From NCBI GenBank assembly GCA_030037705.1, contig JASHQE010000093.1, positions 1 to 59,560 of the forward strand: a DNA stretch of 59,560 nt, in the 5' to 3' direction. Position 1 is the stretch's first letter; each line of letters opens with the position of its first letter. The DNA comes from Acidobacteriaceae bacterium (lineage in GTDB: Bacteria > Acidobacteriota > Terriglobia > Terriglobales > Acidobacteriaceae). This document shows, piece after piece, positions 17,290 to 25,967 of the stretch. Position numbers and translations under genes: made by a program. The notes beneath the pieces were generated by a model. It was not told the DNA's origin. It ran no database searches and was given only the letters and a program-made list of their open reading frames with translations.

Positions 17290-18261
17290 CTACCAGCCGA
17301 GCACATACGCAAAGATGAGCGGCGCGACGATGGAGGCATCGGACTCGATGATGAACTTGGGCGTGTGCTCGCCAAGCTTGCCCCAGGTGATCTTTTCATT
17401 GGGGACGGCGCCGGAGTAGGAACCGTAGCTCGTGGTCGAGTCAGAGATCTGGCAGAAATAGGCCCAGAGGGGCACGCTTTCGCGCTGCAGGTCCTGGTGG
17501 AGCATGGGCACGACGCAGATGGGAAAGTCGCCCGCGATGCCGCCGGCGATCTGGAAAAAGCCGAGCGGAGTTTTCGCGGTAGTGGCCGTGTACCACTCGG
17601 CCAGCTCCATCATGTACTCGATGCCGGTGCGGACCGTGTGCACATTTTTTACGTCGCCGGAGATGCAGTGGCCGGCGTACATATTGCCCAGCGTCGAGTC
17701 TTCCCAGCCGGGAACGAACATGGGCAGGTTTTTTTTTGCGGCGGCCAGGAGCCAGCTGTTCTTGGGATCGATCTGATAAGACTTCTTGAGCTTGCCGGAG
17801 AGCAGGATCTTGAAGAAGAACTGATGCGGGAAAAAATGTTCGCCGGACTTGTCGGCACGGACCCATTCTTCAAGGATTTCATTCTCGATGCGCCGCATCG
17901 CTTCCATCTCAGGGATGCAGGTGTCGGTGACGCGGTTCATGTGGCGCGAGAGCAGCTTGGCTTCGTCGGCGGGCGTGAGATCGCGATAATGCGGAACGCG
18001 CTCGTAAAAGTCATGCGCGACGAGGTTGAAGACGTCCTCTTCGAGATTGGCGCCGGTGCAGCAGATGCCATGGATCTTGTCCTGGCGGATCATTTCGGCC
18101 AGCGAAAGCCCCAGCTCTGCGGTGCTCATGGCGCCGCCGATGGTGACGAACATCTTTCCGCCCTGGGCGAGCAAGGCATTGTATCCGTTCGCCGCATCCA
18201 CAAGCGCGGCGGCATTGAAATGACGATAGTGATGCTTGATAAAAGACGTGATGGAAGACAT
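17290..18261 (-). CDS. Deoxyhypusine-synthase-family protein
   Basis: 323 residues matching the deoxyhypusine/homospermidine synthase fold, which transfers an aminobutyl group from spermidine using NAD. Family blocks seen are FVTIGGAMSTAELGLSLAEMI, DKIHGICCTGANLEEDVFN, an acid-rich helix, VHTVRTGIEYMMELAEWY, GGIAGDFPICVVPML and the active-site region PNEKITWGKLG, where Lys295 matches the enzyme-intermediate lysine of eukaryotic DHS. Bacteria normally lack hypusinated eIF5A, so the acceptor is unclear; homospermidine or another polyamine product is possible. Neighbours give no strong hint. The start has GGAG about 13 bases upstream, longer spacing than usual. Confidence 0.88.
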   Translation of the reverse strand: MSSITSFIKHHYRHFNAAALVDAANGYNALLAQGGKMFVTIGGAMSTAELGLSLAEMIRQDKIHGICCTGANLEEDVFNLVAHDFYERVPHYRDLTPADEAKLLSRHMNRVTDTCIPEMEAMRRIENEILEEWVRADKSGEHFFPHQFFFKILLSGKLKKSYQIDPKNSWLLAAAKKNLPMFVPGWEDSTLGNMYAGHCISGDVKNVHTVRTGIEYMMELAEWYTATTAKTPLGFFQIAGGIAGDFPICVVPMLHQDLQRESVPLWAYFCQISDSTTSYGSYSGAVPNEKITWGKLGEHTPKFIIESDASIVAPLIFAYVLGW

Positions 18262-18364
18262 GACTTTGCGAAAACTCCAATCACTAAGCTAGCATACGAG
18301 TTTCGCAGGAATGTGAATGGCGGAGAACAGGGAGCAAACCGCGTGGCTTAGTGGCGACTGCGCA

Positions 18365-18802
18365 TCAAACGCGCCAGGTGTCGGCGCGCCAGTTTTTGAT
18401 TCGTTCCTTGATCTGCTTGCGGTTGAGCTTTTCTTCGAGGGCCTGTTTGGCGAGCGCGACCACTTCGTCGTCAGAGGCAAAGCGCAGGCCGATCAACTGG
18501 TCTTCCGTGAGGCGGAGGACCTGTGCATGCCATTCAGCCGGCGCCAGAGCTTGCAGACGCAGCCGCTCTTCGAGGCGAATCACACGGTCTTGCACTCTGA
18601 GCGGGTACAGCCGGATTTTGAGATACGGCACGATGACCGCGATAGAAAGCACCACCAGCCATTCCGTATAGAAGCTGGGGTGGTGCGCCGCGTAGATCAT
18701 GGCAACAATCAGATTGATGAGATACAGAGAAGCCCCAAAGATGTGATACGGGGGATCGAATCGGGCGTGTTTCTTAAAATTCTGAGGAGCTTGTTGACTC
18801 AT
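18365..18802 (-). CDS. DUF6526-like membrane protein
   Basis: 145 residues. Two membrane helices near the N-terminus (HIFGASLYLINLIVAMIYAA and EWLVVLSIAVIVPYL) are followed by a soluble helical domain with RVQDRVIRLEERLRLQ, LTEDQLIGLRFASDDEVVALAKQAL and KQIKERIKNWRAD. This arrangement fits the DUF6526 family, whose function is unknown. The start lies inside the end of the preceding gene (29-bp overlap), implying cotranscription and perhaps translational coupling. Confidence 0.8.
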   Translation of the reverse strand: MSQQAPQNFKKHARFDPPYHIFGASLYLINLIVAMIYAAHHPSFYTEWLVVLSIAVIVPYLKIRLYPLRVQDRVIRLEERLRLQALAPAEWHAQVLRLTEDQLIGLRFASDDEVVALAKQALEEKLNRKQIKERIKNWRADTWRV

Positions 18803-19847
18803 TGGCCTTGACTTCTTTCAGGCCGGATTGGGCTCCCGTTATGCTGACGGGAACGACGCCGGGGGCCTGTGCACCTGCGATGGCCGGATTTTGCTCCGTC
18901 GCCCCCGTCTGTGTCAACGCCGTTAGAGTCTCCGGTCCCAGAACCTGGGGATGTTTGGGAATCAGGTGGAAACGGCCGCGCACGAGATAGTCCACAAAGA
19001 GTCCGCCGGCAAGATACGGGTTCATGATGGTAATCGGAATTGCGTAAACCGTAGTGACAAAGGATTCATCGATGCCCTTGTTGGGATGGCTCAGACGCCG
19101 GTAGCCGGGAACCTGAGGAATTTCAAAGACAGCAAGCCCGGTTTCAGGATGCTTGTGTCCGTACCGCGCCAGCTTGTAGGCGATCTGCTTGGGCGTAGTC
19201 ATGCCGGCGTCGGGGAAGAAGCTGCGCTTGAATGTATGCGGGAAATAGGAGTTCAGAATTTCGCGCGCGAAGTCTGCGCAATTCGAAAACAGGAGATCGA
19301 AGTTGGAGTGGTTCGGTCCGGCATTCAAGCGCGTCATGAGGGCATAGTCTTCCGCCGCAGTCGTATTAAAGCGGAAGGCATAGATGCGCCGTTCGTAGGT
19401 CACGCCGACGAGCTGGGTCCATCCGCCGTGGACGATGCTGCCAGGTGAGAGGGCTGAGCCCAAATTCAACAGATGTGCCTCGCGATAGCGGTCGCGGAGA
19501 CGGTCCACAAGCTCGCGGTCGACATGCTGCGGCACATCGGCGGCGTTTTCCACGGAATAGAGATAGGGGATAAGGGGGATGGCTACCCAGTCATAACCGT
19601 CGATGCCCTGGTAACGCGCAATCACTGAACCCATCTCGCCGGGCTGACAGGGACGCAGTTTAACCGGTGTCTCAGCGCAGATGCGCTCGAAGTAGATGGC
19701 ATTGTGCCCGGTGGGATTGAGGGCTCCGAAGAAACCATATGGTTCTTCCATCAGCAAGGCGGCCTGGGCCTGAACACGGATGGAGCAAAGCGCCGCCAAT
19801 CCGATGAGAGCAAATGCTGTTCTGCGTATCACGCGCATAAAAAGCAC
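18774..19847 (-). CDS. Exported papain-like (NlpC/P60 or DUF4105-like) candidate
   Basis: 357 residues with a Sec signal peptide (TAFALIGLAALCSIRVQAQA). The sequence has GHNAIYFERICAETP near residue 48 and LLFSNCADFAREILNSYFP near residue 205. A His in a GHxAIY strand plus a Cys in an SNCADF helix start is the pattern of circularly permuted papain-like enzymes and of DUF4105-like proteins. I infer a periplasmic thiol hydrolase or acyltransferase, not proven. The C-terminal 60 residues are low complexity. The GTG at 19847 has GAGGG close upstream; an ATG nine bases later is an alternative start. The 3' end overlaps the next gene by 29 bp. Confidence 0.65.
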   Translation of the reverse strand: MLFMRVIRRTAFALIGLAALCSIRVQAQAALLMEEPYGFFGALNPTGHNAIYFERICAETPVKLRPCQPGEMGSVIARYQGIDGYDWVAIPLIPYLYSVENAADVPQHVDRELVDRLRDRYREAHLLNLGSALSPGSIVHGGWTQLVGVTYERRIYAFRFNTTAAEDYALMTRLNAGPNHSNFDLLFSNCADFAREILNSYFPHTFKRSFFPDAGMTTPKQIAYKLARYGHKHPETGLAVFEIPQVPGYRRLSHPNKGIDESFVTTVYAIPITIMNPYLAGGLFVDYLVRGRFHLIPKHPQVLGPETLTALTQTGATEQNPAIAGAQAPGVVPVSITGAQSGLKEVKANESTSSSEF

Positions 19848-20140
19848 CAGTTCCCTCGAACTCAGATGCGTCTCCTCTCTTCAGAGTATGCCTTAACTTT
19901 CTCAGAGATCCGGTTAATAACGAGATTCGTGTTGAACCAATCAGATCAGAAGACGCGCAAATTGCTGACGGGGTTAGCTGCGTAGTTGCTTCGATGTGCC
20001 GTTATAGGCTCAAACACGGATCGCTTGGGAAAGTTGCGCGGTTATGTTGGAGGTGATTGTGGATAAACGCTGCGCAATCAACGAGCAGATGGGGGACCAT
20101 GCGATTCGGTGCAATGGAGAGGAATTGCCGGCTTCGCCGT

Positions 20141-20491
20141 TTACGTCCGTGCCGTAGAGCCATTTGGAACGGGGACGATGATGGTGGTTTCCTGCACTTC
20201 GATGAGGCCGGAGCCGGTGCGCTTTTCAAGCTCGGGCAGGATGGCGTCGACTTTTTCGCGCGTTTCGATGAACTCGATTTTGATGGGAAGATAGTCGGAG
20301 ATTTCGAGGATGTGCGCGCTGTGGATGCGATGCGCGGCGCCAAAGCCGGCCACGCCCTTGAGGACGGTGGTTCCGGCGATTCCGCTGTGAAAGAGGAAGT
20401 CGAGAATGCTGGTGTAGACGGGGACGCCGTGATGCTTGGCTCCGTTGCTCAGGTAGAGTGTGACTTTGACGGCCTTTCCTGTGGTGAGCAT
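20141..20491 (-). CDS. DUF190 protein linked to fluoride export
   Basis: 116 residues. Typical DUF190 content is VKVTLYLSNGAKHHGVPVYTSILDFLFHSGIAGTTVLKGVAGFG, then SDYLPIKIEFIE and a last strand ending TIIVPVP. DUF190 proteins share the PII-like fold and are commonly encoded beside crcB, as here (76 bp downstream of crcB, same strand, under the fluoride riboswitch). They may modulate the channel. The start at 20491 is supported by GGAG six bases upstream. Confidence 0.9.
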   Translation of the reverse strand: MLTTGKAVKVTLYLSNGAKHHGVPVYTSILDFLFHSGIAGTTVLKGVAGFGAAHRIHSAHILEISDYLPIKIEFIETREKVDAILPELEKRTGSGLIEVQETTIIVPVPNGSTART

Positions 20492-20567
20492 ACATTTCTC
20501 CGTAGCGAGCCCATTGCCCGCAAACATTATGCTGCCTTTTTGAGAATCGTGCGCAGACCGATGTGTT

Positions 20568-20942
20568 TTACAGCAGATCGGCGAGGGCGGTTCCGGCCCA
20601 CGTGGCGGCAAGACCGAGAATGAGGCTGCCTACCGCATAGAGGCCGGCCAAAAAGAAGGCTCCCGAGCGCAGCGTGGAGAGCGTCTCCCACTCGTAAGTA
20701 GAGAACGTGGAGTAGGCGCCGATGAAGCCAATGGGAATGAGAAATCGCCACATGGGATTCAGGCCGGCCCTCTTATCCATGAAGGTAATTGTGAAGCCGA
20801 TTACGAGGCAGGCCGAGAGGTTGATGATGAGAGTGCCGTAGGGGAACCGGACTCCTATGCGGCCTGAGACCGTGGAGCCCACCCAATAGCGGGCGGCTGA
20901 ACCGAGCGCGCCGCCAAGAGCAATCAAAAAATATTTCAGCAA
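20568..20942 (-). CDS. crcB: Fluoride channel CrcB/Fluc
   Basis: 124 residues with four membrane helices. A dual-topology dimer of this family exports fluoride across the inner membrane. Family motifs are GGALGSAARYWVG, FPYGTLIINLSACLVIGF (the Asn of the pore) and GFIGAYSTFSTYEWE (the conserved Phe box). The start is taken as TTG at 20942 because AGGAGG lies seven bases before it, giving MLKYFLIALGG. It is first in an operon with the DUF190 gene, and the leader contains a fluoride riboswitch. Confidence 0.95.
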   Translation of the reverse strand: MLKYFLIALGGALGSAARYWVGSTVSGRIGVRFPYGTLIINLSACLVIGFTITFMDKRAGLNPMWRFLIPIGFIGAYSTFSTYEWETLSTLRSGAFFLAGLYAVGSLILGLAATWAGTALADLL

Positions 20943-21058
20943 GGACGTTCCTCCTCTCAATCAGGCCGTACTGGCGCCATTAAGTTCGCGCATACGCGGA
21001 AACACAGCCAGCTAGAGCCGCTTTTCGCTCTGATTTGTCAGGGATCGCGCCGGGGAGC

Positions 21059-21170
21059 ATGACTCCGCGACAGGATTCCCTGTCAGGAGTCATCATCTGT
21101 CCGGCCTATGAGAAGGACAGCGGTTTAAACGGCGTCAGAATCAGGCGCCGTTGGGTGAACTCCTTCACCC
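21059..21170 (-). promoter_or_regulatory. Fluoride riboswitch (crcB motif) with expression-platform hairpin
   Basis: Read on the minus strand. The first stem is GGGTGA/TCACCC (21170-21153) with loop AGGAGT. Then comes an extra hairpin AACGGCG/CGCCGTT (21152-21128), the TAAACC junction, and stem GCTGTCC/GGACAG (21121-21097). The aptamer ends in GATGACTCCTGAC (21094-21082), whose ACTCCT pairs with the first loop to make the pseudoknot. This is the crcB-motif layout. Immediately downstream, GGAGTCAT (minus strand, 21066-21059) can pair with ATGACTCC (21093-21086) around an inner GACAGG/CCTGTC hairpin, so forming it destroys the pseudoknot. That is an evident switching device for crcB, whose start is about 115 bp further on. 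Confidence 0.82.
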
Positions 21171-21334
21171 TTGAGCAGTTCTATTACACGATTGAGGCCG
21201 GGCCTCTGTCAACGGGACCGGCGACCGAGGAGAAGTGGTCTGGACTGAATCGGGTGGCCGGATGGATTTCTGCCTTGCAGACACTACGGAGGGGTGGGGG
21301 CGATGCCATAAAATGCTGCCGAGGGTTTCTCCAC

Positions 21335-24300
21335 ATGATTCGTGCTTCTAAGGCATCTCGCTGTACCTGTGTGTTCTCGTTGGCGCTTCTTCTTACGGCG
21401 CTGTTCTGCGCAGCCCGGACTTTTGCTCAACGCGGTTCCGAGTTTGCCAAGGCCACGGCACTTCTGCCGCCTGATTCCCAGGCGATCGTCGAGCGGCTCG
21501 GCAGTTTTCATGAGCTGCCGGACGGAACCTGGAAGACGCACGGCGGCGACCTGGCCCACGGCGAAGATGTGGACCTGGATGACAGCAGTTGGCAGACGAT
21601 TGCGGTGAATGCGCAGGCTCCGAATGAGGCCGTGTGGTTTCGCCAGACCTATCAGATTCCGGACACACTGAATGGATACGACCTGACCGGCGCGCGGGTG
21701 TGGTTCCAGTTTCACGCCGACGCCAATGGTCCCATGCCGCAGATTATCTACTTCAACGGCCGGCGCGCGGCGATGGGCGACGACCTGGAGCCGATTGTGC
21801 TCTTTGACAAGGCCAGGCCCGGCGATAAAGTGACGGTTGCTGTCAAGCTGCTGCACACCGTGGATGTAAAAAGGTTTCGCGGCGCAACGCTGGAGATCGA
21901 TTTTCCCGAGAACCGGCCCAATCCCGAGGATCTGCGCGAGGAGCTGCTTTCAGCGGCAGTGCTGATTCCATCGCTCGCGCCGGGCGATGCTGCGAAGACA
22001 GCGGCGCTGGAGAGCGCGATCCACGCTGTCGATCTGAGCGCGCTCGATGCGCATGACCAGGGCAAATTCGATGCCAGCCTGATCGCGGCCGAGGCGCAGC
22101 TTGAAGCATTGAAGCCGCTGGAGTCGCAGGCGACGTTTCACCTCACCGGCAACGCGCATATCGATGCGGCGTGGCTCTGGCCGTGGACCGAGACTGTGGA
22201 TGTGGTGAAGCGCACCTTTGGGACGGCGCTGCAGTTGATGTACGAGTATCCCGGCTATACCTATACGCAATCGGCTGCGGCCTATAACGAGTGGCTGGCG
22301 CAGAAGTATCCGGACATGAATGAGGAGATCAAGCAGCGCATCCAGGAGGGCCGCTGGGAGATCGTGGGCGGCATGTGGGTCGAGCCTGACCTGAACATGC
22401 CGGACGGCGAGTCGCTGGTGCGGCAACTGCTGGTGGGCAAACGGTGGTACAAGCAGGCGTATGGCGTGGACGTGCGCGTGGGCTGGAATCCGGACTCGTT
22501 CGGATACACGTGGCAGCTTCCGCAGATCTACAAGAAGAGCGGCGTGGACTACTTCGTGACGCAGAAGATGGCGTGGAACGACACGAACCAGCTTCCCTTC
22601 AAGCTGTTCTGGTGGGAATCGCCGGATGGATCGAAGGTGCTGGCGTACTTTCCGCATGATTACGTGAACACGACGCTGAATCCGGTAAGGCTCTCGGAGG
22701 ATTTGAGTATCGCCCGCGAGCACTCGCCGGGAATGCTCGACATGATGGACCTTTACGGCATCGGCGACCATGGCGGCGGTCCTACGCGCGCGATTCTTGA
22801 CGAGGGATTCCGGCGTGCTTCGCTTGGCCACGTGAACCCGAAGTACGAGTTCGGCACAGCGCAGTCGTACTTCTCCACGGTCGAGAACCAGATTGCGCCG
22901 GACAGCCCGACGTGGAATTACCAGTCCATTGCGAAAGGCTATAAGGCCCCACCTGTGGTTGACGGCAAGGTCTCGATTCCAACATGGGACGCGGAGCTTT
23001 ACTTCGAATATCACCGCGGCGTGTTCACCACACAGGCTAGGCACAAGCACAACATGCGCACCGCAGAAGAAGAGGTGCTGAACGCGGAGAAGTGGTCGTC
23101 GCTTGCCTGGCTGGATGGCAAGAGCTATCCCGGCGCGGAGCTGACGGAAGATTGGAAGAAGGTGCTTTTCAATCAATTCCATGATCTCGCCGCAGGCTCG
23201 GGCATTGGCGTGATCTACAAGGATGCGCAGAAGGATTACGACGTGGTGCGCTGGTCGACGAACGAGATCAGTGCGGACGCGTTGAAAACGGTTGCCGAGC
23301 GTGTCGACACGAAGGGTGAAGGGATTCCGGTGCTGGTCTACAATCCGCTGGGCTGGGAGCGATCCGGCGACGTGAGCGTGCAGGTGCAACTGCCGGAGCC
23401 CAGCAGCTCGGTGGAGATTCTCGATCCGGCCAGTGGGCCCATTGCACCTGAAGACGCATCGATCGACGCGAAGACCGGCGTGGCCAATCTCACCTTCCAT
23501 GTCTCGAATGTTCCGGCGCTTGGCTACAAAGTTGTGCGGGTGGTCTCGGGCAAGCACGGCGGCGCAACGGCGGCGGCCACGGCAACCGATCAGGGTGGAA
23601 CGCTGCAGTTGAGCGATCACGATCTGCGCGTCACAGTCGATAAAAAGAGCGGCTGCATGACGAGCATCCAACTGGCTGGATATGAGGCGCTGGCCAAGGG
23701 TGGGTGCGGCAACGAGCTGCAGGCCTTCAAGGACACGCCGAGGGACTACGACGCGTGGAATATCGATCCCGGCACGCTGGACGAGACGCCGTCGCTCCTT
23801 GACTCGGCTGATTCGGTCGAGCTGATCGAGGCCAAGTCGGCGCATCCGGCGATTCGCGTGACGCGAACCTGGCAAAGCTCGAAGTTTGTGCAGACGATTA
23901 CGATTCCGCCGGGCTCGGGTGAGGTCGACGTGGATAATGAGATCGACTGGCATGAACGCCATGTGCTGCTGAAGGCCGCTTTTCCGCTCGCCAACACGAG
24001 CGACTTTGCCACCTACGAGATTCCTTATGGCGAGATCGAGCGGCCGACGACGCGCAACAATAGTTGGGAGAAGGCGCAGTTTGAGGTTCCGGCGATGCGC
24101 TGGGCCGACCTGGGCGACGCGAAGCATGGCTTCAGCCTGCTGAACAAAGACAAGTACGGTTATGACGCGGCGGGCAACGTGCTCCGGCTTTCCCTGCTGC
24201 GCTCGCCTACATGGCCCGATCCCGACGCCGACCAGGGACATCATCACTTCCATTACGCGCTGTATCCCCATGCGGGAACGTGGAAGGACGCGCTGACGGT

Positions 24301-24652
24301 TCGCCGCGGATGGGAGTACGACTACTCGCTGAAAGCGGTCGTGACAACAGTGCACGGCGGCTCGTTGCCGGTGCAGCACTCTTTTGCTGCGGTCGAACCG
24401 GAGGATGTGGTGCTGACGGCGGTGAAGAAAGCGGAAGATGCGAATGCGCTGATCTTCCGCGCCTACGAGTGGGCCGGCAAGAACACAACAGCGGAGTTTC
24501 ATGTGCCGCCGGGCGCGACCAGTGCGACGGTCACCAATCTCATGGAAACGCCTGAGGGCAGCCCATTGGAGACCGCCGGCGACACAGTACACGTGCCGAT
24601 CCATCCGTATGAGATTCTGACGATCCGCGTGGATTATCCGGAGAAACAGTGA
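21335..24652 (+). CDS. Exported GH38 alpha-mannosidase
   Basis: 1105 residues; hydrolyses alpha-mannosidic bonds using Zn. The signal peptide is MIRASKASRC plus VFSLALLLTALFCAA, cleaved near FAQ. An N-terminal jelly-roll-like domain spans about 45-260. The GH38 barrel starts at HLTGNAHIDAAWLWPW with Zn ligands His275 and Asp277. The nucleophile is Asp387 in WNPDSFGYTWQLPQI. The C-terminal beta domains include DQGHHHFHYALYPH. The length is typical of bacterial/eukaryotic GH38 enzymes. GAGGG lies ten bases before the ATG; an upstream in-frame extension runs through the riboswitch and is rejected. The mannan or N-glycan substrate is not indicated by neighbours. Confidence 0.93.
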   Translation: MIRASKASRCTCVFSLALLLTALFCAARTFAQRGSEFAKATALLPPDSQAIVERLGSFHELPDGTWKTHGGDLAHGEDVDLDDSSWQTIAVNAQAPNEAVWFRQTYQIPDTLNGYDLTGARVWFQFHADANGPMPQIIYFNGRRAAMGDDLEPIVLFDKARPGDKVTVAVKLLHTVDVKRFRGATLEIDFPENRPNPEDLREELLSAAVLIPSLAPGDAAKTAALESAIHAVDLSALDAHDQGKFDASLIAAEAQLEALKPLESQATFHLTGNAHIDAAWLWPWTETVDVVKRTFGTALQLMYEYPGYTYTQSAAAYNEWLAQKYPDMNEEIKQRIQEGRWEIVGGMWVEPDLNMPDGESLVRQLLVGKRWYKQAYGVDVRVGWNPDSFGYTWQLPQIYKKSGVDYFVTQKMAWNDTNQLPFKLFWWESPDGSKVLAYFPHDYVNTTLNPVRLSEDLSIAREHSPGMLDMMDLYGIGDHGGGPTRAILDEGFRRASLGHVNPKYEFGTAQSYFSTVENQIAPDSPTWNYQSIAKGYKAPPVVDGKVSIPTWDAELYFEYHRGVFTTQARHKHNMRTAEEEVLNAEKWSSLAWLDGKSYPGAELTEDWKKVLFNQFHDLAAGSGIGVIYKDAQKDYDVVRWSTNEISADALKTVAERVDTKGEGIPVLVYNPLGWERSGDVSVQVQLPEPSSSVEILDPASGPIAPEDASIDAKTGVANLTFHVSNVPALGYKVVRVVSGKHGGATAAATATDQGGTLQLSDHDLRVTVDKKSGCMTSIQLAGYEALAKGGCGNELQAFKDTPRDYDAWNIDPGTLDETPSLLDSADSVELIEAKSAHPAIRVTRTWQSSKFVQTITIPPGSGEVDVDNEIDWHERHVLLKAAFPLANTSDFATYEIPYGEIERPTTRNNSWEKAQFEVPAMRWADLGDAKHGFSLLNKDKYGYDAAGNVLRLSLLRSPTWPDPDADQGHHHFHYALYPHAGTWKDALTVRRGWEYDYSLKAVVTTVHGGSLPVQHSFAAVEPEDVVLTAVKKAEDANALIFRAYEWAGKNTTAEFHVPPGATSATVTNLMETPEGSPLETAGDTVHVPIHPYEILTIRVDYPEKQ

Positions 24653-24661
24653 ATAGGGAAT

Positions 24662-24732
24662 AGTGAACAGGGATCAGGGGACAGGGAACGGAGAACGGGA
24701 ACTGACCACTGTTCACTGTCCCCTGTTCACTG
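24662..24732. repeat. Inverted repeat downstream of the mannosidase
   Basis: AGTGAACAGGG and AGGGGACAG on the left are mirrored by CTGTCCCCTGTTCACT on the right, giving an imperfect long hairpin. It lies between the GH38 gene and a tiny downstream gene. There is no T-run, so it may be a repeat rather than a terminator. Confidence 0.6.
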
Positions 24733-24771
24733 GTTTGCTACTCTTATAGCTGAGAGACAAGGAGTTGAAGG

Positions 24772-24882
24772 ATGAGCATCAGTTCCCCGTTTGTTGTCGT
24801 CCCGGTCATCATTGCTGTCTTTTTCGCATCGATCCTTTTTGCCACCAGCAGCAAGGAAGACAACGGTCATTCGAACCACTGA
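24772..24882 (+). CDS. 36-residue single-pass membrane peptide
   Basis: Starts MSISSPFVVVPVIIAVFF with AAGGAG seven bases before the ATG, and ends in a polar tail SSKEDNGHSNH. One membrane helix (about residues 7-25) leaves the charged tail on one side. The clean ribosome site, hydrophobic core and position before another exported-protein gene support it. The function is unknown. Confidence 0.55.
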   Translation: MSISSPFVVVPVIIAVFFASILFATSSKEDNGHSNH

Positions 24883-24948
24883 TTGGCCCGGATGGCGGGA
24901 ACATTTGGGCAGAAGCCGGCGTAGAAGTAAGGCGTGAGGGCGATTGCC

Positions 24949-25596
24949 ATGAAACGGAATCCCGCATGGAATTCGACGCAAAAGAAAATCTTCAGCCTGA
25001 CCGGCTTCTTCGCCGGTTTGGCTCTGGCCGCAAGCCTCGCCGGCTGCAGGGTGCATGTCGAGAAGGGCGCCAATGGCGAGGATAAGAACGTTCAGGTGGA
25101 AACGCCTTTTGGCGGCGTCCACGTGCATACCGACCAGACGACGGCGGCGGATCTCGGGCTGCCGGTCTATCCCGGCGCGCAACTGGAAAAAGGGGACGAC
25201 CAGCACAAATCGGCGGATGTTCACGTCGGATTTGGCGAATGGGAACTGCGCGTGCGCGCCGTTTCCTATGACACACCAGACAAACGCGATAAGGTTGTAG
25301 ATTTTTATAAGAAGGCGCTGGGCCGCTATGGCGATGTGATTGTGTGCCAGGGCAATGCGCCGGTGGGCGCGCCGACTTCTACGTCAGAGGGACTCACCTG
25401 CAACGACGAGAAAAAAGTCAAAGTAGATTCGGGTGATTTCCATTCCGGCGAAGGCGATTTTGAATTGAAGGCCGGCTCCTTGCGGCACCAGCATATAGTC
25501 GGCTTCGAGAACTCCAAAGACAGTGAGACCCGCTTCGCCCTGGTGGCGCTTGATCTGCCGGCGGGGATGGATGGTAACGCGGGGAAGAGCGATTAG
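24949..25596 (+). CDS. Lipoprotein of unknown function
   Basis: 215 residues. The start at 24949 has GAGGG about eight bases upstream. The signal peptide ends in the lipobox LAGC, so the mature protein is probably lipid-anchored. The first mature residues are polar (RVHVEKGANGEDKNVQVETP). The domain that follows (GLPVYPGAQLEKGDD, ELRVRAVSYDTPDKRDKVVDFYKKALGRYGDVIVC) resembles exported acidobacterial proteins in which a predicted strand YPGA is followed by a DKVVDFYK helix. Cysteines 139 and 156 could pair. No enzyme motif is seen. Confidence 0.7.
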   Translation: MKRNPAWNSTQKKIFSLTGFFAGLALAASLAGCRVHVEKGANGEDKNVQVETPFGGVHVHTDQTTAADLGLPVYPGAQLEKGDDQHKSADVHVGFGEWELRVRAVSYDTPDKRDKVVDFYKKALGRYGDVIVCQGNAPVGAPTSTSEGLTCNDEKKVKVDSGDFHSGEGDFELKAGSLRHQHIVGFENSKDSETRFALVALDLPAGMDGNAGKSD

Positions 25597-25610
25597 ATGA
25601 GCGCCTTTCC

Positions 25611-25835
25611 TGGGCTCCCGCCGCGGTCCGCCACGGCGGACGAAGTCGAAACATCTGCGATTCGTCTCGCAGCTTCACGGACAATACGCGCATCAAAGAT
25701 GTCAAAGCATCGTCGTTTCCAGCCTTGAGCTTCGCCAAGAGCAACCGCAGATTCCCCCTTCGGCAAGCTCAGGGCGGGCTTTCGACTCGTCGCCGCGGTG
25801 ACTCGCTCAGGATGACGGTGCTTGGGTGGGGATTT
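25611..25835. repeat. Family Y repeat, copy 2
   Basis: Same block order as 13369-13562: CCGCCGCGG hairpin, GAAACATCTGCGATTCG, AGATGTCAAAGCATCGTCG, TTCGCCAAGAGCAACCGC and CTCGCTCAGGATGACGGTGC. It carries an additional CTTCGGCAAGCTCAGGGCGG segment absent from copy 1 and similar to the family X core. It fills most of the 371-bp gap before the CE12-GH35 gene, in which no gene is seen. Confidence 0.7.
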
Positions 25836-25842
25836 GTGCTTT

Positions 25843-25868
25843 CCCAGGTCTCAAAATCGAGACCTGGG
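25843..25868. repeat. Covarying hairpin repeat, copy 3
   Basis: Perfect 10-bp stem with arm CCCAGGTCTC and loop AAAATC, followed by GGCACCCGG. It lies about 100 bp beyond the stop of the CE12-GH35 fusion gene. Confidence 0.75.
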
Positions 25869-25967
25869 GCACCCGGCGGCGAACCGCGAACTGCAGCAAC
25901 GAAAACAGAATCGGCTTGACCAAAATGGGCCACGATGGCGCCTGTGAGTCGCATCTTTCGATGGAAC

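Noticed and set aside
21035..21334. A 100-codon N-terminal extension of the GH38 gene
   Set aside because: It reads through the fluoride riboswitch; a signal peptide and ribosome site mark the start at 21335.
21950..24604. An 884-codon frame opposite the mannosidase
   Set aside because: Arg/His-rich antisense shadow typical of high-GC genes; the plus-strand enzyme has clear catalytic motifs.
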